Shown here in pieces: positions 22,578-33,643 of a stretch of DNA of 64,000 nucleotides. Each line of letters opens with the position of its first letter. Positions within the stretch are counted from its first letter, which is position 1. Where the stretch lies: contig JAQGOP010000032.1 in NCBI GenBank assembly GCA_028293545.1, forward strand, positions 1-64,000, written 5' to 3'. The notes under the pieces are model-generated. The model was not told the DNA's origin. It saw only the letters and a list, made by a program, of their open reading frames with translations, and ran no database searches. The position numbers and the translations under genes were made by a program. Origin of the DNA: Verrucomicrobiota bacterium. Its GTDB lineage: Bacteria > Verrucomicrobiota > Verrucomicrobiia > Opitutales > Opitutaceae.

Positions 22578-24017
22578 TCAGGACCGCTTGACGGTGACCA
22601 GCGTCAGGTCGTCGCGGAGCGAAACACTGCCGGCGAACCGGTGCACGGACTCGAGGATGCCGTCGTTCAAGCCGCGCGCGCTCCGCGTGTGCAGCGCCCG
22701 CACGGCATCGGCCAGGCGCGCGTTGGAGAATTCCTTGTCCTCATCGTTCGGCGCTTCGGTCAGGCCGTCGGTGAAAAGGACCAGGGCGTCGCCCGGGTGA
22801 AACGGCTCGGTGCGGTCGGCGATCACGGCCGAGAAAATTTCATCGGGCACCAGCCCCAGCGGCATGCCTTCGGATCCGACAAACTCCGCCGTGGGCCCGC
22901 CCGGGGCCGAGTCGCGGTGCAGGAACAGCGGCAGTTCGTGACCGGCCCGCGCGACGGTTGCCTCGCCCTTCGCGGGATCGATCACTGCGTAAAGGATCGT
23001 GATGAACATCCCGCGGAGATCCCCGCCGAGCGTGCGATTCAACTCGGTGAGCGTCTTCGCCGGCGAATCGTGGCGCGGCGCGATCTGCCGCAGGTCGGTG
23101 CGGCACATCGCCATCAGGAGCGAGGCCGGGATCCCCTTGCCTGAGACGTCGGCCACCGCGACTCCCAGCCGGTTTCCCGGCAGGGCGAAAAGATCGTAGA
23201 AATCGCCGCTCACCTTCTGCGCCGGGGTATAGCGCGCGTCGATGTCGAGCCCGTCGATCTTCGGCGCCTCCTTCGGCAGGAGCATCTGCTGGATGCCGCT
23301 CGCGAGCGAGAGGTCGAGGTCGAGCTGGCGTTTTTCCAATTGGAAATGGAGGAACTCGGCATTGTGGAGGGCCAGCGCCGCCTGCTCGGCCAGGCTCTGC
23401 ATCAGCGAGAAATCGTTCTGCGTGAAGGGCTCGCCGTCGGCCGAGTTCGCCACCGCCAGCACGCCGAAAAACTTGTCGCGAAATTTGAGCGGCACGGCGA
23501 TGACCGACCGAACCTTGAGCGCGGCGTCCTCGTGCAGGACCACGCGCGGATCGGCCCCGGCGTCCGCGATCAGCTGGCCCTTGCCCGTCTGCACCACGGC
23601 GCCGACGATGCCCTCGGTGTCGGGAAAAACCTCCGACTTCAAAACCTGCTCAATGAACCGGGCCCGCGTGGCCAATTTTTCCCGCATCCCGGGCGGCAGC
23701 GGACGGTGCGGCGGGAAAAGGCCTTCGACCGCCGCGCTGCGCATGTTGCCGTCCTCGGTGCGCTCGAACAGGCAAGCGCTCAACGCGCCCGAACACAGGA
23801 TGGCCGCGTGGACCACGCGTTGGAGCAGCGCCTCGCGCGTCAGGCCTTCGCCCAAGGCCTCGACCATGTGGTGCATGAAGTCGACGACCAGCTGGCGTTC
23901 CTGGCTGACCTGCTGTTTTTCCTCCTCGATCCGGGCCGTCAGGCGGCGCGCCCGGTAGATGGGCAGCAGCATGGGGACTGCACCGAGGAGGAGGCCGATA
24001 ACGAGCATCAGGAACAT
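22578..24017 (-). CDS. Membrane-anchored GAF-SpoIIE (PP2C) serine phosphatase, RsbU-like
   Basis: A 479-residue protein that is likely to dephosphorylate a STAS-domain partner. ATG 24017 gives one N-terminal membrane helix (MFLMLVIGLLLGAVPMLLP), a charged coiled-coil linker (RRLTARIEEEKQQVSQERQ), a GAF domain at about residues 50-205 (VRSVIAVPLKFRDKFFGVLA) and a SpoIIE phosphatase domain with KVSGDFYDLF, VADVSGKGIPASLLMA, LYAVIDPAKGEATVARAGH and VLFTDGLTEA. Metal-binding aspartates are present. A TTG at 24056 would extend it by 13 residues. The STAS gene lies 157 nt upstream in the same direction, suggesting a partner-switching pair. Confidence 0.88.
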   Translation of the reverse strand: MFLMLVIGLLLGAVPMLLPIYRARRLTARIEEEKQQVSQERQLVVDFMHHMVEALGEGLTREALLQRVVHAAILCSGALSACLFERTEDGNMRSAAVEGLFPPHRPLPPGMREKLATRARFIEQVLKSEVFPDTEGIVGAVVQTGKGQLIADAGADPRVVLHEDAALKVRSVIAVPLKFRDKFFGVLAVANSADGEPFTQNDFSLMQSLAEQAALALHNAEFLHFQLEKRQLDLDLSLASGIQQMLLPKEAPKIDGLDIDARYTPAQKVSGDFYDLFALPGNRLGVAVADVSGKGIPASLLMAMCRTDLRQIAPRHDSPAKTLTELNRTLGGDLRGMFITILYAVIDPAKGEATVARAGHELPLFLHRDSAPGGPTAEFVGSEGMPLGLVPDEIFSAVIADRTEPFHPGDALVLFTDGLTEAPNDEDKEFSNARLADAVRALHTRSARGLNDGILESVHRFAGSVSLRDDLTLVTVKRS

Positions 24018-24064
24018 GGAGTGGGATGATGTGGCACCGCGGAGGAAGCTCCGCAATTTCGGAA

Positions 24065-24120
24065 TTCACGTAGCGCCGGTCGGCCTTGCGCCCCAAGGCG
24101 TGACCGCCCGGCGCGCAACC
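24065..24120. repeat. REP-like inverted repeat between STAS and phosphatase genes
   Basis: gtagcgccggtcgg opens a GC-rich region with internal complementarity (ttgcgccccaaggcg; cgccggtcgg against the later ccgcccggcg). It resembles the gtagcgc-type repeats elsewhere but is degenerate. Confidence 0.35.
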
Positions 24121-24174
24121 AAGCCTGTTCGCGGATGGCGTCGGCCGGGCGACCGGTGGCCAGGTCCTGCCAAA

Positions 24175-24684
24175 TTACTTTTGCTCCACGCGGTTCTTCA
24201 GGAAAGCCATCACGTCCTGGAACTTGGTCCGGTTGGTCTCATCGACCGCCACGAGGTTCTCGTGCGCCTCCAGGACCATCCGGGCGCTTTCCAGCTCCCC
24301 GCGATCAGGACAGTGCAGCGCGGTGTCGCACTGGTCGAAATTCATCTGGAAATCACCCGCATCGACCGTCAGCAGGCGATGGAGCCCGAGGTTGCGGATC
24401 AGCTCGAGGTTGCGCGGCCCCACCCGGGCCAGGACGAGGCTGCCGCGCGGGATGGTTTTGCGCAGCTCCAACGCGGCTCCCGCCAAGACCCCGAGAAACG
24501 TGCTGTCCATGCTCGTGCAATGGAGGAAATCGAGCACGAAGCGCGTTTTGCCCTGCCGAAGCATTTCCGTCATGAAATCCCGGAGGCAGGCGCTGTTTTG
24601 AAAACAGGCCCGGCCATCGATCCGGACCACGACCGGGTCCGAATACGCATCGACGAGAAAAGTAGCTTTGCTGGCTTCGGGCAT
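24175..24684 (-). CDS. STAS-domain protein, anti-anti-sigma factor-like
   Basis: A 169-residue protein. The first 110 residues form a STAS fold ending in the phosphorylation loop FLHCTSMDSTFLGVLAG; the Ser after Asp (MDSTFLG) is the residue that kinases of the RsbW type modify and SpoIIE-type phosphatases reset. A further 55 residues with a helical C-terminus (RTKFQDVMAFLKNRVEQK) are extra compared with SpoIIAA or RsbV. The presumed phosphatase gene is immediately downstream. No anti-sigma kinase or sigma gene is in the window, so the controlled output is unknown. Confidence 0.85.
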   Translation of the reverse strand: MPEASKATFLVDAYSDPVVVRIDGRACFQNSACLRDFMTEMLRQGKTRFVLDFLHCTSMDSTFLGVLAGAALELRKTIPRGSLVLARVGPRNLELIRNLGLHRLLTVDAGDFQMNFDQCDTALHCPDRGELESARMVLEAHENLVAVDETNRTKFQDVMAFLKNRVEQK

Positions 24685-24771
24685 GAGGGGGAAAGGACGC
24701 GGAAGGTGCGGATGCTCCCGGGCGAGCCGTTCATCGGCTCACGCGGAAGACCCGCCAACCTTAACCGGGCT

Positions 24772-27609
<2,838 letters not shown>

Positions 27610-27665
27610 CTCAAATTGCGGATTGCGGATTTCTGATTGCGGAATTGGGGCTGCGGACTGCGGAA
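27610..27665. repeat. Short ttgcggatt-type repeats upstream of acnA
   Basis: attgcggattgcggatttctgattgcgg and further tgcgga units. Similar wording occurs at 12140-12172 (upstream of the His-rich transporter) and as an inverted pair at 61906-61932 and 62024-62049 between rfbB and rfbA. Non-coding. Confidence 0.45.
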
Positions 27666-27711
27666 CTCGCGAGGGGATTTCAGGCTTCGGGTTTTTCGTC
27701 TCGGGCCTGGA

Positions 27712-28185
27712 TTATTTTGCGAGGGCCGCCTTCACCGCGACGAAGTTGGGCAGGTCCTTCGGGGTGGCGGTCTGTTCAGAGTATTTGATCACCCCGTCCT
27801 TGCCGATAACGAACGCCGCGCGCGCGGCGGTGTCGCCCACGCCGGCGAGGTTGGTGAACACCACGTCGTAGGCCTTGGTCGTGGTCTTGTTCAGGTCGGA
27901 AAGCAGCGTGATCCCGATCTTGTTCTGTTTCGCCCACGCCTCGTTTGCAAAGGGGCTGTCGACGCTGATGCCGTAAACCTCGGCGCCGAGGCTCGCATAC
28001 TGGTCCAGCCCGGCGGTCATGTCGCACATTTCCTGGGTGCAGGTGCCGGTGAAAGCCAGCGGGTAGAACAGGAGCACCGTCTGTTTCTTGCCGAAATTAT
28101 CGCTCAGCTTGATGTCCTTGAGGCCATCGGCGGTTTTGGTCTTGAGCGTGAAATCGGGGGCTTTGGAGCCAACGGCGAGGGGCAT
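27712..28185 (-). CDS. Peroxiredoxin, AhpC/TSA family (AhpE/BCP-like)
   Basis: A 157-residue thioredoxin-fold peroxidase that reduces hydroperoxides. The peroxidatic Cys is in YPLAFTGTCTQEMCDM (consensus PxxxTxxC), five residues before a second Cys that could be resolving. MPLAVGSKAPDFTLKT is the normal N-terminus; GVGDTAARAAFVIGKDG is the conserved C-terminal strand region. ATG 28185 is chosen. Given the bacillithiol genes at 48.7-51.4 kb, a low-molecular-weight thiol could be its reductant, but that is only inference. Confidence 0.9.
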   Translation of the reverse strand: MPLAVGSKAPDFTLKTKTADGLKDIKLSDNFGKKQTVLLFYPLAFTGTCTQEMCDMTAGLDQYASLGAEVYGISVDSPFANEAWAKQNKIGITLLSDLNKTTTKAYDVVFTNLAGVGDTAARAAFVIGKDGVIKYSEQTATPKDLPNFVAVKAALAK

Positions 28186-28540
28186 GTTCGGGATGGGTTG
28201 TAAGGATGCGGTTCGAGTCGCGGCATCGGGATCGGCGCCGCAGCAGAACGGGAGACATAGAACCGGCAGAGCCAGCGCGGCAAATCGTTTTTCCCAAAAG
28301 AAGTGTGCATTCTATTCCCTGCATGAACCGCATTAGTTTCGCTGCGCGAATAGCCGAAGCGCCGAACAATCATCGGAGCGGTTTCGCGCCGCGCCCGTCT
28401 CCGACCGGCTCCGCGACGCGTCCACTCGCTACGTCGGGGTTTGTAGTTGGCGCCGGGTGCGCCAGCCAAAGTCGTGGTGCCACCTCCCCAGTTTTTGCTT
28501 TGCTCCACTCCTCCCCGCGCCCGTTTACTCAACCGTTCCC
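28186..28540. other. Intergenic region without recognised gene (355 bp)
   Basis: Divergent upstream region between the peroxiredoxin and tyrS genes; it should contain both promoters. I see no tRNA fold, strong repeat or convincing short ORF. An A/T-richer stretch near 28285-28330 (gtttttcccaaaagaagtgtgcattctattccctgcatg region) is a candidate promoter zone but does not allow a firm call. Confidence 0.4.
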
Positions 28541-29818
28541 ATGACGATTCTCGAAGACCTCCAATGGCGCGGCCTCTATGCCGACTGCACCGACCTCGAG
28601 GCGCTAACCCAGCGCCTCGCCCAAGGCCCGGTCACGCTGTATTGCGGCTTCGATCCCACCGGCGACTCCCTGCACGTCGGGCACCTCGTGCCCCAGCTGA
28701 TCCTGCGGCGCTTCCAGCTCGCGGGCCACCACGCGATCACGCTCGCCGGCGGCGCCACCGGCATGGTCGGCGACCCTTCCGGGAAATCCGCCGAGCGCAA
28801 CCTTCTCACCCCCGAGCAGCTCGCGCACAACGTCGCGGCGATCAAGCTGCAGCTCGCCCGCCTCCTCGATTTCTCCGCCGGCGCGAACCCGGCCAAGCTG
28901 GTCAACAATGCCGACTGGACCGCGCCCGTGAGCTTCCTCGATTTCCTCCGCGACATCGGGAAGCATTTTTCGCTGAACGTGATGCTGGCGAAGGATTCCG
29001 TGAAGTCGCGGATGTCGAGCGACAGCGGGATCAGTTTCACCGAGTTCAGTTACCAGCTGCTCCAGGCGTTCGACTTCTACCACCTGCGGCGCACGAACAG
29101 CTGCGAACTCCAGATCGGCGGCTCGGACCAGTGGGGCAACATCACCGCGGGCACCGACCTCATCCGGAAGAAACTCGACCAGCCGGCCTGGGGCCTGACG
29201 TTCCCGCTGATCACCAAGTCCGACGGTTCGAAGTTCGGGAAAACCGAAGGCGGCGCCGTGTGGCTCGATCCGAAGCGGACCAGCCCCTACAAATTCTACC
29301 AGTTTTTCGTCAACACCGAGGACGCGAAGGCTGTGGAGTACCTCAGGAAATTCACCTTCCTCCCGCGCGAGGAAATCGAGGCACTGGAGGCGAAGCATCT
29401 CGCGAATCCCGGCGCGCGCGACGTCCACAAGACCCTCGCACGCGAAGTGACGAAATTGATCCACGGGCCCGACGCGCTCGATGCCGCCCTGAAGGCCAGC
29501 GAGGTTTTGTTCGGCGCCGAGATCGGCGACATGTCCGAGGAAACGTTTCGCGACGTCGTCGACGAGGTCCCCACCAAGCCGCTTGAACGCGCCCGCCTCG
29601 AAAACGCCGGCACGAGCCTGCCTGACCTTCTGGTCCACGCCGGCCTCGCGCCGTCCAAAGGCCAGGCGCGCAAGGATGTCGAAGGCGGCGGGATCTACCT
29701 GAACAACGTCCGCGTGGGCGAGTCCAGCCGGGCCGTCACCACCGCTGACCTGGTCTTCGGTCGCTACATTCTCCTCCGCAAAGGCAAACGCACCTACACG
29801 GTGATTTCGGTGGCGTGA
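28541..29818 (+). CDS. tyrS: Tyrosyl-tRNA synthetase
   Basis: Charges tRNA-Tyr. The protein has 425 residues, standard for TyrRS. It has class I motif CGFDPTGDSLHVGHLVPQL, AGGATGMVGDPSGKS, the tyrosine pocket FSYQLLQAFDFYHLRR with GGSDQWGNITAGTDL, the KMSKS-equivalent loop KFGKTEGGAVWLD, and a C-terminal S4 RNA-binding domain (SKGQARKDVEGGGIYLNNVR). ATG 28541 (MTILEDLQWRGLYAD) is chosen over an upstream extension that lacks family similarity. Confidence 0.97.
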   Translation: MTILEDLQWRGLYADCTDLEALTQRLAQGPVTLYCGFDPTGDSLHVGHLVPQLILRRFQLAGHHAITLAGGATGMVGDPSGKSAERNLLTPEQLAHNVAAIKLQLARLLDFSAGANPAKLVNNADWTAPVSFLDFLRDIGKHFSLNVMLAKDSVKSRMSSDSGISFTEFSYQLLQAFDFYHLRRTNSCELQIGGSDQWGNITAGTDLIRKKLDQPAWGLTFPLITKSDGSKFGKTEGGAVWLDPKRTSPYKFYQFFVNTEDAKAVEYLRKFTFLPREEIEALEAKHLANPGARDVHKTLAREVTKLIHGPDALDAALKASEVLFGAEIGDMSEETFRDVVDEVPTKPLERARLENAGTSLPDLLVHAGLAPSKGQARKDVEGGGIYLNNVRVGESSRAVTTADLVFGRYILLRKGKRTYTVISVA

Positions 29819-29878
29819 CCTTCCGGTCGACTGCGCCCGCCTCGGTTCGGTTTCGCTTCCCCCCAATTTTCGCCCGGC

Positions 29879-31021
29879 ATGGCCCACGCTCTTTCGACGT
29901 CCTCCCGCGCCGCTGAGCCACGCTGGTTGCATACGGGAGCCGAGGCCTACCGGCGCATGCTGCCGGCGCTGGCCGAGGCCAGTGCGTCGGTGCGTTTCGA
30001 GTTCTATATCTACCGGGCCGACGAAACCGGGAACCGTTTCCGCACTGCGTTGGTCGCCGCCGCGGCCCGCGGGGTGAAAGTGCGGCTGCTGCTGGACGCA
30101 TTCGGCGCGAACCCGCTGCCCGGGGATTATTGGGACGAACTGAAGAAAAACGGGGGCGAAGTTCATCTCTTCAATCCCTTCACGTTTCGACTCTTCGCCT
30201 TCCGCAACCACCGCAAGCTGCTCCTCGTGGACGACAAGGTGGCCTTCATCGGCGGGTACAACATCGCCGACGAATACTCCGGCGACGGGGTCAAACAAGG
30301 CTGGCGCGACTTGGGCATGGAACTGACCAATCGTGCGGCGCTGCACCAGCTCGCGGAGGCCTTCGACGACATGTTCGCGCACGCGGATGTTTCGCACCGC
30401 GCCCTGCGGCGCATGCGTCGGTCGTGGGCGCCGCACGCCGCCACCGGGCCGGTGCTGTTGAGCGGGCCTCGGCTCGGGCGGAATCCGTTTCGCTCGAATC
30501 TCTTTACCGTACTCCGGAGAGCAAAACGCGTCCAGATCGTGTCCGGCTATTTTCTCCCGAGCCTGCGCCTGCGGCAGGCGCTCCGGCGCGTCGTACGGCG
30601 CGGCGGGACGGTCGAACTCCTGCTCGCCGGCCTTAGCGACGTGCCGCTGGCGCAATTGGCGGGACGCGCCCGGTACGGTGGATTGCTGCGCGCGGGCGTG
30701 AAAATTTTCGAGTACCAGCCGCAGATCCTCCACGCGAAGCTCGCGATCATCGACGACGCCGTTTTCGCGGGTTCCTCGAACCTCGACACCCGCTCGTTCG
30801 GCATCAACTACGAGGTCATGGTGCGGTTCGATGCCCCATCGCTCGCGGAGGCGGGGCGGAAAATGTTCGCCGTCGATGTCGCGAATTCGACTGAGGTCAC
30901 GCTGGCCGACTGGAAGAAAGACCAGACGTGGCTCACGCGTCTCCGGGGAATGTGGGCGGGATTCCTTCTTACCAAATTCGATCCGTGGCTGGCCCATCGG
31001 CAGCTGCGGTCGATGTCGTAG
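29879..31021 (+). CDS. Phospholipase D family protein, cardiolipin synthase-like
   Basis: A 380-residue protein with two HKD motifs, HRKLLLVDDKVAFIGGYNIAD and HAKLAIIDDAVFAGSSNLDTRS, the double active site of cardiolipin synthases. The start of the PLD fold is near FEFYIYRADETGNRF. Unlike ClsA it lacks N-terminal membrane helices and so resembles ClsB-type enzymes. It would join phosphatidylglycerol or a related lipid to make cardiolipin at the membrane. ATG 29879 follows tyrS after 60 nt in the same direction. Confidence 0.87.
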   Translation: MAHALSTSSRAAEPRWLHTGAEAYRRMLPALAEASASVRFEFYIYRADETGNRFRTALVAAAARGVKVRLLLDAFGANPLPGDYWDELKKNGGEVHLFNPFTFRLFAFRNHRKLLLVDDKVAFIGGYNIADEYSGDGVKQGWRDLGMELTNRAALHQLAEAFDDMFAHADVSHRALRRMRRSWAPHAATGPVLLSGPRLGRNPFRSNLFTVLRRAKRVQIVSGYFLPSLRLRQALRRVVRRGGTVELLLAGLSDVPLAQLAGRARYGGLLRAGVKIFEYQPQILHAKLAIIDDAVFAGSSNLDTRSFGINYEVMVRFDAPSLAEAGRKMFAVDVANSTEVTLADWKKDQTWLTRLRGMWAGFLLTKFDPWLAHRQLRSMS

Positions 31022-31096
31022 GAAGCAGCGGCTCCGGCTGGGGACGCCGGCAGGCCCGGCCGGCGGTACCGAATGCAGCTCGAATTTTTCATGGCC

Positions 31097-31106
31097 CAAA
31101 GGAGGG
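31097..31106 (+). promoter_or_regulatory. Strong Shine-Dalgarno-like site before GDSL hydrolase
   Basis: aaaggaggga is a near-perfect anti-16S complement, rare in this window where most starts have none. It lies 20 nt before GTG 31127, longer than ideal spacing, and downstream of ATG 31073 and ATG 31091. Together with the signal peptide it favours the GTG start. Confidence 0.5.
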
Positions 31107-31126
31107 AGCTTACTTACTGCTCGGGC

Positions 31127-32407
31127 GTGAAAAGATTTCTCCTCGTCGCCTGGTTCGGAGCCTCGGCCGCCTTCGCTGCGCTTAATCTTACGGCGGCCGC
31201 GGCCGCGGCCGCCCCCACACGCCTCCACGCCGTGGAATTGCTCGAAACCGGGCAGCCCGTGCGGATCGTCGCCTTTGGCGATTCCATCACCGGGGTTTAT
31301 TATCACACCGGTGGACGCCGCGCCTGGTGCGACCTGGTCGGAGTCGCACTGCACCGGGTCTACCCGTCGGCCAATATCGAGATGATCAACGCCGGGATCA
31401 GCGGGAACACCACGACCGACGCCCTGAAGCGAATCGACGCCGACGTCCTCGCGCATCATCCCCAGCTCGTGATCGTGATGTTCGGGATGAACGACGTCGC
31501 CCGGTCCACCGCGGAGGATTTTCGCTCCAACCTGAAGCAGATTGTGGAGCGCATCAGGGCCAATGGCGGGGAAGTGCTGCTCATGACCCCGAATTGGATT
31601 TCGCCCGGCGACGCGAACCGCCCCGTGATCAAGGTCGCTGATTTCGCCCAAATCATGCGCGAGATCGGGCGAGAGATGAACGCGCCCGTGGCCGACGCCT
31701 CCCGCGCGTTCCAAGCGGTGGAACTCACCGATCACCGCGCGTGGCTCGGGCTGATGAGCGACACCATTCATCCGAACCTCCGCGGCCACCGCCTCTTCGC
31801 CGAGGAAGCCGTGCGCACGCTGACCGGCAAGCGCGTCGTGTTGGATGACCTTCCCGTACTCGAACCCGGGTTGCCATGGATCCTGGCGCGATTGAAAGCC
31901 AAGGAGCCCGTGCGGGTCGTCGCGATGAAACCGTACGACACCCTGATTGCGCCCGCGCTGCGCGCGCTTTTTCCTGACGCCCAAGTCGAAGTGACGACGT
32001 GGGACGCCGCGGGAAAATCCCTGGTGGACATCGAGCAGCAGGCCAAGGCGATCGGCTGGTCGCATTACCGGGAAGACCCGAAACTCCCGAAGCCCGACCT
32101 GTTCATCGTCGCGGTGCCGGCGACCGCGCTGACGACGAATGACGACCAATATTTCCACGCCTACACCTGGATCATGAACTGGTCGCTGAGCTTGGACGAG
32201 CCGGGCTGGAACTGCTGGGTGATTCTTCCTTCCGTCGCGCAGCCCGACCAGGACGCAGGCCAGCGCAGCGCCGAAGCCCTCGCTCTTGAGGTCATCCATG
32301 GCCAGGACGTGCCCTTCCTGCGACGCACCGCCGGCGACGCCATTCCGACCACCGAACTTTTCAACCGGGAACTCGCCCGGCTCCTCGGGCTGCCGCCGAA
32401 GCCGTGA
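31127..32407 (+). CDS. Secreted SGNH/GDSL hydrolase
   Basis: A 426-residue extracytoplasmic hydrolase, probably an esterase acting on acylated glycans. GTG 31127 gives a signal peptide (MKRFLLVAWFGASAAFA and an Ala-rich stretch). SGNH blocks are all present: block I VAFGDSITG, block II Gly in INAGISGNTT, block III GMNDVARS and block V SDTIHPNLRGH with the Asp-His pair. Residues after about 220 form an additional C-terminal region with no family I recognise (RFAYTW-like aromatic patches, WNCWVILPS). The substrate is unknown. The alternative starts at 31073 and 31091 lack a leader peptide shape. Confidence 0.85.
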   Translation: MKRFLLVAWFGASAAFAALNLTAAAAAAAPTRLHAVELLETGQPVRIVAFGDSITGVYYHTGGRRAWCDLVGVALHRVYPSANIEMINAGISGNTTTDALKRIDADVLAHHPQLVIVMFGMNDVARSTAEDFRSNLKQIVERIRANGGEVLLMTPNWISPGDANRPVIKVADFAQIMREIGREMNAPVADASRAFQAVELTDHRAWLGLMSDTIHPNLRGHRLFAEEAVRTLTGKRVVLDDLPVLEPGLPWILARLKAKEPVRVVAMKPYDTLIAPALRALFPDAQVEVTTWDAAGKSLVDIEQQAKAIGWSHYREDPKLPKPDLFIVAVPATALTTNDDQYFHAYTWIMNWSLSLDEPGWNCWVILPSVAQPDQDAGQRSAEALALEVIHGQDVPFLRRTAGDAIPTTELFNRELARLLGLPPKP

Positions 32408-32425
32408 TCAGGCCAGGCGTTCAGA

Positions 32426-32592
32426 TTTTGAACAGAAGGCAACGAAGGTAACGAAGCGGTTCTAGTCAGCGGAATCGCTCGTGGCCCTTCACGAGGTAGG
32501 TTCCGGGAATTCCCGATCCCCCGGCCGTCAATGGCACGATAGGTCGCGCGAACCTGAACCGCTTCGTTACCTTCGTTGCCTTCTGTTCAAAA
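32426..32592. mobile_element. MITE-like element, copy 2 (167 bp, 36 bp perfect TIRs)
   Basis: The terminal inverted repeats 32426-32461 and 32557-32592 match perfectly over 36 bp and share their first 20 bases (ttttgaacagaaggcaacga) with copy 1 at 5652-5811, apart from one base. The interior conserves agcgg-atcg-tcgtg and ggcacgatag. It fills the gap between the convergent GDSL hydrolase and opcA-like genes. No transposase. Confidence 0.78.
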
Positions 32593-32602
32593 ATCCGGTT
32601 CC

Positions 32603-33589
32603 CTAAAAAAACATCGCTTCGCTCAAGGCTGCTTCCGGCGAGAGCAGGCTCGCCGCGGCAGGGAGTGTCGTGCGGCCCCCGCCGAAATCGGCTTCGAACA
32701 TCGCCGACGCGCGGGCCAAATCGCCTTTCCAGGCGAAGGACTTTTTTCCGCCGGCATAGGAAAATTTCAGGTCAAAGGTCCCGGCTGATCCGCCCGGCAA
32801 CGCCGCGAGCGAAAACTTCGCGCGGTTCTGTCCGCATTGGCCGATCCGTTCTTCCACCCACTTGAGCAGCACCCGCGCCTCCGCGGCATGCGCGCCGTCG
32901 TGGGCCAGCGTCACGTTTTCGAGGCCGGCACACAGCACGTCCATGGGATATCGGCTCAGGAACTGCCCGAGGCTCTGGCGAATGGGCAGCAATCGCGCAT
33001 GGACGAGGTCGCGCAACGCTTCCGGGTGCGGCCATGGATACGTTAGCGCATCGTCCGGCGCGATGGCGCTGTCGATCAGCACGCGCTTCGCCGAGGTCAG
33101 CAGGTAATGATAATCCGCCAGCTTGCTGCTCGCGGAAAAACGGTGCGCCCAATAATAAAGCGGCAGGTCCGTGGAGAGGCAGATCGAAACCTGGCTTTCG
33201 AGGAACTGGCGCGTGCTGCGCGGATAGCTCAGCACCACGAATTCGACGCAGCGCTTGTCGTTCTTCGATTTCCCGAGGTGGCACTCGCCGTACACTTTGG
33301 CGCGCATTTCCGTCACGCCGGCGTCTTCGTTCAGCGGGCAGAGCACGACGACGCGGCTGGGATAACGCTTCGAGAAAGCCACCGCCGTCTGAAATTGCGC
33401 GACGCCGTCCTCCGGCGTGGTGTTGAAACCGAGGTGGAGGACAAAGTTGACCTGCGTCGCCTTCGCATCGTCGGACGCCGGAGCCGGCCCGCCGGCCGCG
33501 GCCGTATCGGACCACATCTTGCGCAGGCTCTTGGAGATCGTGCCGACCGGAACCTCGATGCCGGGGAGAGCGTGAAAAATATCAGACAT
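32603..33589 (-). CDS. opcA: Glucose-6-phosphate dehydrogenase assembly protein OpcA-like
   Basis: A 328-residue protein placed 54 nt downstream of zwf on the same strand. OpcA acts as an assembly or redox-responsive activator of G6PDH in cyanobacteria and actinobacteria. Typical regions are VNFVLHLGFN near the start, RVVVLCPLNED, VSICLSTDLPLYYWAHRF and the LIDSA/DLVHARLLPIRQSLGQFL segment. ATG 33589 is chosen. The protein ends next to the MITE-like element. Assignment rests on context plus these motifs; a paralogue with another partner is unlikely. Confidence 0.85.
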   Translation of the reverse strand: MSDIFHALPGIEVPVGTISKSLRKMWSDTAAAGGPAPASDDAKATQVNFVLHLGFNTTPEDGVAQFQTAVAFSKRYPSRVVVLCPLNEDAGVTEMRAKVYGECHLGKSKNDKRCVEFVVLSYPRSTRQFLESQVSICLSTDLPLYYWAHRFSASSKLADYHYLLTSAKRVLIDSAIAPDDALTYPWPHPEALRDLVHARLLPIRQSLGQFLSRYPMDVLCAGLENVTLAHDGAHAAEARVLLKWVEERIGQCGQNRAKFSLAALPGGSAGTFDLKFSYAGGKKSFAWKGDLARASAMFEADFGGGRTTLPAAASLLSPEAALSEAMFF

Positions 33590-33643
33590 CAGGAAGGAAA
33601 AAACCGAGGTTCAAGAACGTTCCGCTCGACCGCGACACCCGGC

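Noticed and set aside
27610..28540. tRNA genes in the intergenic spaces near tyrS
   Set aside because: No TTCRANNC-type T loop with matching acceptor stem seen in these gaps or elsewhere in the window.
28604..32299. Antisense open frame of 1231 codons across tyrS, the PLD gene and the GDSL hydrolase gene
   Set aside because: It runs opposite three clearly recognisable genes. The composition (Arg/His/Gly/Glu-rich, no motifs) is what the complementary frame of GC-rich codons produces.
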